11,522 nucleotides of DNA from an uncultured Curvibacter sp. (lineage in GTDB: Bacteria > Pseudomonadota > Gammaproteobacteria > Burkholderiales > Burkholderiaceae), in the NCBI GenBank assembly GCA_946481355.1, contig CAMLNH010000048.1, positions 1-11,522 of the forward strand, written 5' to 3'. Below, one piece after another: positions 5,433 through 11,522 of this stretch. Numbering within the stretch: the stretch's first letter is position 1; each line of letters begins with the position of its first letter. The notes below the pieces were generated by a model, which was not told the origin of the DNA, made no database searches, and saw nothing but the letters and a program-made list of their open reading frames with translations. The position numbers and the translations under genes are program-made.

Positions 5433-6229
5433 GCGAATCCCCGCAGTTCGCGAAGATCCGCTGGCGCGACCGGTCCGTGGACATCGAATACCGGTGGATC
5501 GCCCCGGACCGGGACAAGTCTCCGCTGATCATCTTCCTGCACGAGGGACTCGGCTCCCTCGACATGTGGCGGGATTTCCCGCAGCGCCTTTGTGAGGCGG
5601 CGAGGTGTCGGGGGCTGGTCTATTCCCGGCCAGGTTACGGGCGCTCGACGCCGCGTGCGGCGGACGAGGTCTGGGATACGGACTTCATGCACCGCCAGGC
5701 CTACGAAGTGCTGCCCACACTGCTGGACGTTCTGGGGATCAACCCCGAGGCCGAGCAGCTCTGGCTGCTGGGGCACAGCGACGGCGGCTCCATCGCCCTG
5801 CTGCACGCGGCGCGCTATTCCCGCTGCATACGCGGCCTGGTGGTCCTGGCGCCGCACGTCATGGTTGAGGACATCTCGGTCAGCAGCATCGAGCAGGCGC
5901 GCGTCGCCTACGAAACAACGGATCTGCGCGAACGCCTGGGGCGTTATCACGCCGACCCGGACTCTGCCTTCTGGGGCTGGAACGGCATCTGGCTCAACCC
6001 AGCCTTTCGCAGCTGGTCGATCCAGGAAGAGATCGAAAGCATCCGATGTCCGGTGCTGGCCGTCCAGGGCCATGACGACCAGTACGGAACGATGGAGCAG
6101 ATCCGCGAAATCGCACGCCGGGTTCCAACGACACGTCTGCTGGAATTGGAGAACTGCGCCCATTCACCCCACAAAGATCAGCCCGAGAAACTGATTGCTT
6201 CCGTAAGTCATTTCATTCACCACCCATAA
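5429..6229 (+). CDS. Alpha/beta hydrolase of the box operon, substrate unknown
   Basis: A 266-residue single-domain alpha/beta-hydrolase-fold protein with no signal peptide. The nucleophile elbow is GHSDGG (115-120) with Ser117, the acid is probably Asp216 or Asp217 in VQGHDDQYG, and the base His245 in ENCAHSPH. The oxyanion turn is probably LHEGLGS (37-43). The start overlaps the bclA stop by four bases (ATGA), implying translational coupling to benzoate-CoA ligase. Hydrolases of this type often cleave thioesters, enol-lactones or aromatic esters. Coupling to the ligase makes a CoA-thioesterase role (relieving CoA trapping) or release of benzoate from an ester reasonable guesses. In Azoarcus evansii a benzoyl-CoA thioesterase of a different, hot-dog fold is encoded in the box cluster, so this could be an analogue. 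That is inference; the sequence proves only the fold and triad. Confidence 0.85.
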   Translation: MSESPQFAKIRWRDRSVDIEYRWIAPDRDKSPLIIFLHEGLGSLDMWRDFPQRLCEAARCRGLVYSRPGYGRSTPRAADEVWDTDFMHRQAYEVLPTLLDVLGINPEAEQLWLLGHSDGGSIALLHAARYSRCIRGLVVLAPHVMVEDISVSSIEQARVAYETTDLRERLGRYHADPDSAFWGWNGIWLNPAFRSWSIQEEIESIRCPVLAVQGHDDQYGTMEQIREIARRVPTTRLLELENCAHSPHKDQPEKLIASVSHFIHHP

Positions 6230-6239
6230 GGAGACAACC

Positions 6240-7406
6240 ATGAAATTGATCCGTAGAACTGTCGTTGCCCTGGCCGCAACCGCGCTGATCCTGCCGTTGG
6301 CCATGGCGCAATCCGCCCCCAAGCTGAAGGTCGGCCTGATGCTGCCCTACACGGGCACCTTCGCCTCCCTGGGCAATGCCATCGAAAACGGCTTCAGGCT
6401 CTATGTCGCCGAGCAGGGCGGCAAGATCGGCGGCCGTGAGATCGAGTTCTTCAAGGTCGACGACGAGTCTTCGCCGCCGAAAGCGACCGACAACGTCAAC
6501 AAGCTGATCAAGCGCGATCAGGTGGACGTGCTCATCGGCACCGTGCACTCCGGCGTGGCCATGGCCATGGCCAAGGCCGCCAAGGACAGCGGCACCATGC
6601 TCATCGTGCCCAATGCCGGCGCCGATGCAGTGACCGGCGTGATGTGCGCGCCGCACATCTTCCGAAGCTCCTTCTCCATGTGGCAACCCGCGTACGCCAT
6701 GGGCGACGTGATGGCCAAGAAGGGCCACAAGACGGCCATCACCGTGACCTGGAAGTACGCGGCCGGCGACGAGTCGGTGGCCGGCTTCAAGGAGTCGTTC
6801 GAGAAGAGCGGTGGCAAGGTCGTCAAGCAGCTCACGGTGCCCTTCCCGAACGAGGAGTTCCAGGCGCTGCTGACCGAGATTGCTGCCACCAAGCCCGACG
6901 CCGTCTACACCTTCTTCGCGGGTGCGGGCGCCGTGAAGTTCGTCAAGGATTACGCGGCTGCGGGCCTGCGCAAGTCCATTCCGCTCTATGGTTCCGGCTT
7001 CCTCACCGATGGCACGCTGGAAGCGCAAGGCGCTGCGGCGGATGGTCTGTTGACGACCCTGCACTATGCCGACGAGCTGGGGACCAAGCGCGACAACGAG
7101 TTCCGTCTGGCCTATGCCAAGGCCTACAAGCTGCAGCCCGATGTCTACGCCGTGCAGGGCTATGACGCGGCGCAGATTCTCTCCATCGGTCTGAACGCGG
7201 TCAAGGGCGACATCTCGAAGAAGGCCGAATTCGCCGCTGCGGTCGAGAAGGCCAAGATCGACAGCCCGCGCGGCGTCTTCACGCTCTCGAAGAGCCACAA
7301 CCCGGTACAGGACATCTATCTGCGCCAGGTGAGCGGCAACTCGAACAAGCCGATCGGCATCGCGAGCAAGGCCCTGTCCGATCCGGGCCGTGGCTGCAAG
7401 ATGTAA
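6240..7406 (+). CDS. Periplasmic substrate-binding protein of a branched-chain/aromatic-acid ABC transporter
   Basis: Periplasmic receptor that would deliver the ligand to the permease encoded just downstream. The 388-residue protein begins with a Sec signal peptide (MKLIRRT, hydrophobic VVALAATALILPLA, probable cleavage after AMA at residue 23). The mature type I periplasmic-binding fold opens with KVGLMLPYTGTFASLGNAIENG and contains KVDDESSPPKATDNVNKLI (72-90) and YGSGFLTDGT, all characteristic of the LivK/Leu-Ile-Val-binding family. A strong ribosome binding site, AAGGAGA, lies eight bases before the ATG and ten bases after the hydrolase stop. Mature Cys136 and the near-terminal Cys in GRGCKM could form a disulfide. 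Position within a box operon favours benzoate or another aromatic acid as ligand rather than leucine; this is an inference from context. A perfect hairpin follows the stop codon. Confidence 0.92.
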   Translation: MKLIRRTVVALAATALILPLAMAQSAPKLKVGLMLPYTGTFASLGNAIENGFRLYVAEQGGKIGGREIEFFKVDDESSPPKATDNVNKLIKRDQVDVLIGTVHSGVAMAMAKAAKDSGTMLIVPNAGADAVTGVMCAPHIFRSSFSMWQPAYAMGDVMAKKGHKTAITVTWKYAAGDESVAGFKESFEKSGGKVVKQLTVPFPNEEFQALLTEIAATKPDAVYTFFAGAGAVKFVKDYAAAGLRKSIPLYGSGFLTDGTLEAQGAAADGLLTTLHYADELGTKRDNEFRLAYAKAYKLQPDVYAVQGYDAAQILSIGLNAVKGDISKKAEFAAAVEKAKIDSPRGVFTLSKSHNPVQDIYLRQVSGNSNKPIGIASKALSDPGRGCKM

Positions 7407-7435
7407 GCCGCGAATCCGGAACGCGCCTGCACTTC

Positions 7436-7476
7436 GATGAGCCACGCCGCTCCCGAGCGGTGCGGCGTGGCTCATC
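7436..7476 (+). promoter_or_regulatory. Intra-operon stem-loop after the binding-protein gene
   Basis: Arms of 15 bases, GATGAGCCACGCCGC (7436-7450) and GCGGCGTGGCTCATC (7462-7476), are perfect reverse complements. After one T-T mismatch, two more C-G pairs extend the stem to a CGAGC loop. No T-run follows the 3' arm, so it is not a standard intrinsic terminator. It lies in the 90-base gap between the binding-protein stop and the permease ATG, the longest gap in the plus-strand operon. Such hairpins after binding-protein genes typically protect the upstream message from 3' exonucleases, or partly stop transcription, so that the receptor is made in excess over the membrane parts. Confidence 0.8.
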
Positions 7477-7496
7477 TCACACCACTCTGGTAGACC

Positions 7497-8378
7497 ATGG
7501 ATATCGCGACTTTTCTGATCCAGTGCCTCAACGCGCTGCAGTACGGGCTGCTGCTCTTTCTCGTGGCGTCCGGCCTGACGCTCATCTTCGGGATCATGGG
7601 CGTCATCAACCTCGCGCACGGCAGCTTCTACATGATCGGCTCGTACATGGCGTACGCGCTCGCACCCGTCGTGGCCGCCACGTTCGGCGGCGGTTTTGTG
7701 TCCACGCTCTTCGTTGGCGTGGTGCTGGCCGTCCTGCTCGGTTACGTGCTGGAGTGGGCCTTCTTCAGCTTTCTGTACGAACGCGAGCACCTTCAGCAGG
7801 TGCTCATGACCTATGGGCTGATCCTGGTCTTTGAAGAAATCCGCAGCCTGCTCATTGGTGACGACGTCCACGGCGTGGACCCGCCGGCTTGGCTGGCCGG
7901 CTCCATCGCGCTGGGCGATGTGATGACTTATCCGGTGTATCGCCTGTTTATCTCAAGTGTCTGTCTGGCCGTGGCCTTGCTTCTGTATTTCGTGTTCACG
8001 CGCACCCGGCTGGGGATGATGGTGCGCGCGGGTTCGAGCAACCGCGAGATGGTGCAGTCTCTGGGGATCGACATCAAGTTCCTGTACCGCGTGGTCTTCG
8101 CAGCCGGCGTGGCGCTGGCGGTGCTCGCGGGCATGGTGGCCGCACCGGTCTCCTCGGTCTATCCCGGCATGGGTAACCAGGTGCTGATCATCTGCTTCGT
8201 CGTGGTGGTGATCGGCGGCATCGGCTCCATCCGCGGCGCCTTGCTGGCTTCGCTGCTGATCGGTCTGGTGGACACCTTCGGCAAAGTCTTTTTCCCGCAG
8301 GCAGCAGGCGTGCTCGTCTATGTCCTGATGGCCCTGGTGCTTCTGTGGAAGCCGGACGGCCTCTTCAAGGCAGGGTGA
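7497..8378 (+). CDS. livH: ABC transporter permease, LivH type
   Basis: Inner-membrane permease subunit, 293 residues, expected to pair with the LivM-type protein that follows. It is strongly hydrophobic with about eight membrane segments. The family signature GLTLIFGIMGVINLAHGSFYMIG covers residues 26-48, the cytoplasmic coupling loop is near 171-192 (RLGMMVRAGSSNREMVQSLG), and a conserved GGIGSIRGALLASLL lies at 240-254. Length is normal for LivH. The ATG at 7497 follows the hairpin, with only a weak ribosome binding site, in keeping with lower expression than the binding protein. The next permease begins 10 bases after its stop. Ligand specificity cannot be read from this subunit. Confidence 0.93.
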   Translation: MDIATFLIQCLNALQYGLLLFLVASGLTLIFGIMGVINLAHGSFYMIGSYMAYALAPVVAATFGGGFVSTLFVGVVLAVLLGYVLEWAFFSFLYEREHLQQVLMTYGLILVFEEIRSLLIGDDVHGVDPPAWLAGSIALGDVMTYPVYRLFISSVCLAVALLLYFVFTRTRLGMMVRAGSSNREMVQSLGIDIKFLYRVVFAAGVALAVLAGMVAAPVSSVYPGMGNQVLIICFVVVVIGGIGSIRGALLASLLIGLVDTFGKVFFPQAAGVLVYVLMALVLLWKPDGLFKAG

Positions 8379-8388
8379 CGCGACGTCC

Positions 8389-9378
8389 ATGAAACATTCA
8401 AAACTGTTTTTTGTGCTGGCCTGCTTTGCGCTGCTGGCCGTCTTCCCTCTGTTCTCCGGCAGCTACGGCGTCGACCTCGTGACCAAGATCATGGTCTACG
8501 TTATCCTGGCCCTGAGTCTGGAGCTGCTGGTCGGCTCCACCGGCCTGGTGTGTTTCGGGCAGGCTGCCTTCTTCGGCATCGGCGCTTATGCCACCGTCCT
8601 TCTGTCGCCGGCTTACGAGTCGGCCGCAATCTGGTGGCTGTTGCCTGCTGCGATGGTCATCGCCGGCGCGTATGCGCTCTTCATGGGCGCGCTCTCGCTG
8701 CGGACCAAGGGTGTGTACTTCATCATGGTCACGCTGGCCTTCGCTCAGATGGCCTATTACGTGATCCACGACACGCCTCTGGGCGGCGGTACGGACGGCA
8801 TCTACCTGAACGCGAAGCCGGTGTGGGGCAGCTGGTTGAGCCTGGACCGCAGCGGCGTGCTCTATGGCTTCACCCTGGCCTGTCTGGTGGGGACCTTCGG
8901 CTTCCTGGCGCTGCTGCTGCGCTCGCGATTCGGCCGTTCGCTCGCCGGCATCCGGGTGAACGAACAGCGCATGCGGGCCGTCGGCTATTCGACCTACCCC
9001 TACAAGCTGGCCGCTTTCGTGATCTCGGGCGCGATCGCCGGCCTGTCCGGTTTTCTCTTTGCCGCGAAAGACGGCTACGTCAACCCCGAGATGCTGGGCT
9101 GGCACCAGTCCGGTGCCGTGCTGATCATGATCATCTTCGGAGGACTGGGGCATCTGCGCGGCGCACTGATCGGCGCTTTCGCCTTTGTCCTGCTGCAGGA
9201 GTTTTTCATGTCCGAGGCCGTATTCGGCGCCTTTGCCAAGCATTGGCACCTGGGTCTGGGTTTGACCATCATCGCCAGCGTGGCACTGCTGCCGCGCGGT
9301 CTGGTGGGCATTCCCTCTCAACTGCGTGAGCGTATCGCCGGGCGCCGCAGCACCGCGGCCCATGGGGAGGCCGCATGA
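8389..9378 (+). CDS. livM: ABC transporter permease, LivM type
   Basis: Second inner-membrane permease, 329 residues, hydrophobic throughout with a short basic N-terminus. LivM-family landmarks are LLVGSTGLVCFGQAAFFGIGAYA (47-69), LRTKGVYFIMVTLAFAQM (104-121), the coupling loop FGRSLAGIRVNEQRMRAVGY (181-200) facing the ATPases, and GGLGHLRGALIGAF (251-264). The C-terminus ends in a short hydrophilic tail. The stop overlaps the LivG-type ATPase start by four bases (ATGA), so translation is probably coupled. The start has only a weak ribosome binding site, 10 bases after the previous stop. Length and motifs show an intact protein. Confidence 0.93.
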   Translation: MKHSKLFFVLACFALLAVFPLFSGSYGVDLVTKIMVYVILALSLELLVGSTGLVCFGQAAFFGIGAYATVLLSPAYESAAIWWLLPAAMVIAGAYALFMGALSLRTKGVYFIMVTLAFAQMAYYVIHDTPLGGGTDGIYLNAKPVWGSWLSLDRSGVLYGFTLACLVGTFGFLALLLRSRFGRSLAGIRVNEQRMRAVGYSTYPYKLAAFVISGAIAGLSGFLFAAKDGYVNPEMLGWHQSGAVLIMIIFGGLGHLRGALIGAFAFVLLQEFFMSEAVFGAFAKHWHLGLGLTIIASVALLPRGLVGIPSQLRERIAGRRSTAAHGEAA

Positions 9379-10133
9379 CCAGCGCCAATAACGTTCTGCT
9401 GCGTTGCACCGGCATCACCCGCCGCTGGGGCGGTCTGGTCGCCGTCAACCAGGTATCTCTGGAACTGGAGCGCGGCACCGTGCATGCGGTGATCGGCACC
9501 AACGGTGCGGGCAAGTCCACGCTGATCAACATCCTCTCGGGTGAGCTCGACGCTTCCGACGGCAAGGTGGAGCTGCTGGGCGAGGACGTGACGCCCTGGT
9601 CGCAGCCGCGCCGCGCGCGCGCCGGCCTGGGGCGCAGCTACCAGCGCAACACCATCTATCCCAGTTTTACGGTCTTTGAAAACTGCCGCCTGTCGGCACA
9701 GGCCCGGCATCAGAAGCCGTGGGCGTGGTGGGGCGACGCCCAGCGTTGCAGCGCCAGCGTGCAGGCCGCCATGGATGCGGCGGACCGCGTGGGCCTGCAG
9801 GATTTTCTGGACCGGCCGGCAGGCCTGCTCTCGCACGGTCAGAAGCGGCAACTGGAAATCGCCATGTGCCTGGCCACGGCGCCCAAGGTGCTGCTGCTGG
9901 ACGAACCGCTGGCCGGCATGGGGGCCGAAGAGACCGAGCGCATGCTGGGCCTGCTGCAAGGCTTGAAGCATCAGCACGCGATTCTGCTGGTGGAGCACGA
10001 CATGGACGCCGTGTTCCGCATTGCCGATCGCATCACGGTCATGGTCAACGGCAGCGTGCTGGCATCGAGTTCACCCGATGCCGTGCGCCACAACGCGGAT
10101 GTGCAGGCCGCCTATCTTGGGGAAGGGCACTGA
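9375..10133 (+). CDS. livG: ABC transporter ATP-binding protein, LivG type
   Basis: One of two cytoplasmic ATPases that power the permease pair; 252 residues. All nucleotide-binding motifs are present: Walker A GTNGAGKST (41-49), Q-loop near Q90 in GRSYQRNTIYP, signature LSHGQKRQ (152-159), Walker B VLLLDEP (172-178), and the H-loop His208 in LLVEHDM. The longer insert after the Q-loop and the C-terminal AAYLGEG are typical of LivG. Signature position 3 is His rather than the usual Gly (LSHGQ), common in LivG-like proteins. It overlaps the livM-type stop by four bases, and the next ATPase starts one base after its stop. Confidence 0.94.
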   Translation: MTSANNVLLRCTGITRRWGGLVAVNQVSLELERGTVHAVIGTNGAGKSTLINILSGELDASDGKVELLGEDVTPWSQPRRARAGLGRSYQRNTIYPSFTVFENCRLSAQARHQKPWAWWGDAQRCSASVQAAMDAADRVGLQDFLDRPAGLLSHGQKRQLEIAMCLATAPKVLLLDEPLAGMGAEETERMLGLLQGLKHQHAILLVEHDMDAVFRIADRITVMVNGSVLASSSPDAVRHNADVQAAYLGEGH

Positions 10134-10134
10134 G

Positions 10135-10857
10135 ATGGGTGTCGGGAACAACGATCTGATCCTGGATGCGCGCGGCGTGCACGCGTGGTACGGCTCCAGC
10201 CACGTGCTGCACGGCGTGGATTTCAACATTGCGCGCGGCGAGACCGTGGCCTTGCTGGGGCGCAACGGCATGGGCAAGAGCACACTCATCCGCACCCTGA
10301 TCGGGCATGTCGCGCAGCGCGAGGGCAGCATCCAGCTCTTCGGTCAGGATGTTTCGCGTGCGCGGCCGCACGAAATCTCCCGCCTGGGCGTGGCTTATGT
10401 GCCCGAAGGGCGCGGCGTCTTCTCCAACCTCAGCGTGCGCGAAAACCTGGTGATGGCAGCGCGCCCGGGCCGCGACGGCCGCAAGGAGTGGAGCCTGGAC
10501 CGTGTGCTGGCCACCTTCCCCAGGCTGGGTGAACGCTTGACGAACATGGGCGGCCAGCTCTCGGGCGGAGAGCAGCAGATGCTTTCCATCGGCCGCGCGC
10601 TGATGACACACCCCGATCTCATCATCCTCGACGAGGCCACGGAAGGTCTGGCCCCGCTGATCGTTGCCGAGATCTGGCGTGTGATCGGCGAGATCCGCGG
10701 CAGCGGCATCGCCTCGTTGATCATCGACCGCGACTACCGCAAGGTGCTGGACGGCGCCAATCGCGCCTTTGTCCTACAAAAAGGACAGGTCGTCTTGCAG
10801 GGGGCTGCCGGCGACGTCCGGGCCGATCCCGAACTCTCCGGTTTTCTGGGGCTCTGA
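10135..10857 (+). CDS. livF: ABC transporter ATP-binding protein, LivF type
   Basis: Second ATPase of the importer, 240 residues. The frame is open further upstream, but the ATG at 10135 is chosen because it lies one base after the LivG-type stop, follows the purine-rich GGGGAAGGG, and gives the usual LivF N-terminus with LDARGVHAWYGSSHVLHGVDF. Motifs: Walker A GRNGMGKST (42-50), YVPEGRGVFSNLSVREN (88-104, the LivF Q-loop-region signature), LSGGEQQ (142-148) and Walker B LIILDEA (162-168). The H-loop reads LIIDRDYRKVL (195-205) with no His; LivF proteins commonly have VEQN there, so loss of His is normal for the family, but Arg is less usual. The second binding-protein gene begins two bases after the stop. 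Confidence 0.93.
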   Translation: MGVGNNDLILDARGVHAWYGSSHVLHGVDFNIARGETVALLGRNGMGKSTLIRTLIGHVAQREGSIQLFGQDVSRARPHEISRLGVAYVPEGRGVFSNLSVRENLVMAARPGRDGRKEWSLDRVLATFPRLGERLTNMGGQLSGGEQQMLSIGRALMTHPDLIILDEATEGLAPLIVAEIWRVIGEIRGSGIASLIIDRDYRKVLDGANRAFVLQKGQVVLQGAAGDVRADPELSGFLGL

Positions 10858-10859
10858 AG

Positions 10860-11522
10860 ATGTGGATACAAATTTTTCGAGGAGCCTTGCTGGCCGCCTG
10901 GGCGGTGTGCGGGATGGCTCAGGCGGACGTTGTTGTCGCGCAAGTCTCACCGCGCACGGGGCCGCTGAGTCCCAACGGCATCGGCAACTTCATCGGGGCA
11001 AAGGCGGTGTTCGACGAAGTCAATGCCCAGGGCGGCATCCACGGCCAGAAGATCCGTTTTGTGTTCGAGGACGATCAATACGCGCCAGCTGAGACAGTGC
11101 GCCTGTTGCAGCGTGTGGCGGAACGCGACAAGCCGGTGCTCTTCCTGAACCTGCTGGGCTCCGCCAACGTCACGGCTGTCATCCAGGACAAGACGCTCGA
11201 ACGATTGGCGATCCCCGCAGTCGGCATCACACCCGGCTCGGAAGCGCTGCGTGCCTCAGGCAATCCCTGGCTGTTTCACATCCAGGCCGGTGACAAGCTG
11301 CAATTGCAGAAAATCATCACGCACTTGTCCACAATCGGCGTCACTTCGATCAGTGTCGCCTACCAAGACATTCCGTTTGGACAGAGCGGTCTGCGGTTTC
11401 TGGAGGAGTTTGCAAGTCGAGCTGGGGTCAAGCTGCTTGGGAAAGTAGCCATAAAGCCAGGCAGCGAGGATCTGCGCGACGCTGCGGCGCAGTTCGTCGT
11501 CCTGCGCGAGGTAAGCCGTCGC
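10860..11522 (+). CDS. Second periplasmic substrate-binding protein, LivK-like (cut by window edge)
   Basis: An open frame of 221 codons begins at ATG 10860, two bases after the LivF-type stop, and runs off the right edge without a stop. The first 22 residues, MWIQIFRGALLAAWAVCGMAQA, form a Sec signal peptide with probable cleavage after AQA. The mature start DVVVAQVSPRTGPLSPNGIGN and the following GAKAVFDEVNAQGGIHGQKIRFVFEDDQY match the type I periplasmic-binding fold of LivK-like receptors; NLLGSANVTAV and GVTSISVAYQDIPFGQSGL also fit. The family is around 370-400 residues, so just over half is visible. It is clearly different in sequence from the receptor at 6240, so it is not a recent duplicate. 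It may widen the ligand range of the shared permease or belong to an accessory uptake function. Confidence 0.85.
   Translation, partial: MWIQIFRGALLAAWAVCGMAQADVVVAQVSPRTGPLSPNGIGNFIGAKAVFDEVNAQGGIHGQKIRFVFEDDQYAPAETVRLLQRVAERDKPVLFLNLLGSANVTAVIQDKTLERLAIPAVGITPGSEALRASGNPWLFHIQAGDKLQLQKIITHLSTIGVTSISVAYQDIPFGQSGLRFLEEFASRAGVKLLGKVAIKPGSEDLRDAAAQFVVLREVSRR

Noticed and set aside
5327..6163. Minus-strand open frame of 278 codons opposite the hydrolase
   Set aside because: The plus-strand frame has a full Ser-Asp-His triad and overlaps bclA properly; the antisense frame has no motif.
7436..7476. Hairpin as a rho-independent terminator ending the operon
   Set aside because: No T-run follows the stem and the transporter genes continue in the same direction at once, so full termination is unlikely.
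6213..7871. Minus-strand open frame of 552 codons across the receptor and LivH genes
   Set aside because: Long only because of high GC third positions; rich in His/Gly/Glu/Arg, no recognisable domain, and it crosses the hairpin and two real genes.
8398..9363. Minus-strand open frame of 321 codons opposite LivM
   Set aside because: Antisense of hydrophobic membrane segments gives a Gln/His/Asp-rich translation with no family resemblance.
10021..10134. N-terminal extension of the LivF-type ATPase frame
   Set aside because: These 38 codons overlap the end of the LivG gene in another frame and lack family similarity; the ATG at 10135 has a purine-rich ribosome site and the correct N-terminus.

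Overview
This window is part of an aerobic benzoyl-CoA ("box") benzoate-degradation locus. It holds a complete branched-chain-amino-acid-type ABC transporter, presumably for an aromatic acid. The DNA is GC-rich and tightly packed. Gene content and codon use (strong G/C at third positions), together with a BoxR regulator next to box genes, point to a betaproteobacterium, most likely Burkholderiales or a close relative. The sequence alone does not support a genus call.

Layout. On the minus strand, from the left edge: the first 206 codons of boxC (benzoyl-CoA-dihydrodiol lyase; the rest lies outside the window), then upstream of it boxR, a repressor with an HTH domain and a shikimate-kinase-like domain. 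On the plus strand, divergent from boxR, is one long run of ten genes: a small DUF4863-like cupin protein, boxD (3,4-dehydroadipyl-CoA semialdehyde dehydrogenase), bclA (benzoate-CoA ligase), an alpha/beta hydrolase, a periplasmic substrate-binding protein, two permeases (LivH and LivM type), two ATPases (LivG and LivF type), and a second substrate-binding protein cut by the right edge. Most junctions overlap or lie within about 20 bases. The exceptions are the 56-base gap before bclA and the 90-base gap after the first binding protein, which holds a perfect 15-bp inverted repeat. No stretch over 300 bases lacks a gene, and no RNA gene, IS element or CRISPR was seen.

How it works together (family knowledge plus inference): the transporter brings in benzoate or a related acid, BclA makes benzoyl-CoA, BoxAB (not in the window) makes the 2,3-epoxide, BoxC opens the ring and releases formate, and BoxD oxidises the resulting semialdehyde towards beta-oxidation. 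BoxR is known in Azoarcus to repress box genes and to be released by benzoyl-CoA.

The most notable direct observation is regulatory. A motif TGCA-N6-TGCT occurs four times: twice in the boxR/cupin divergent intergenic region, exactly 22 bases apart, and twice in front of boxC. Two of these copies share a 20-base core (18/20 identical) in which the operator runs straight into a perfect TTGACA -35 box. This gives a concrete model for BoxR control of all three transcription units.
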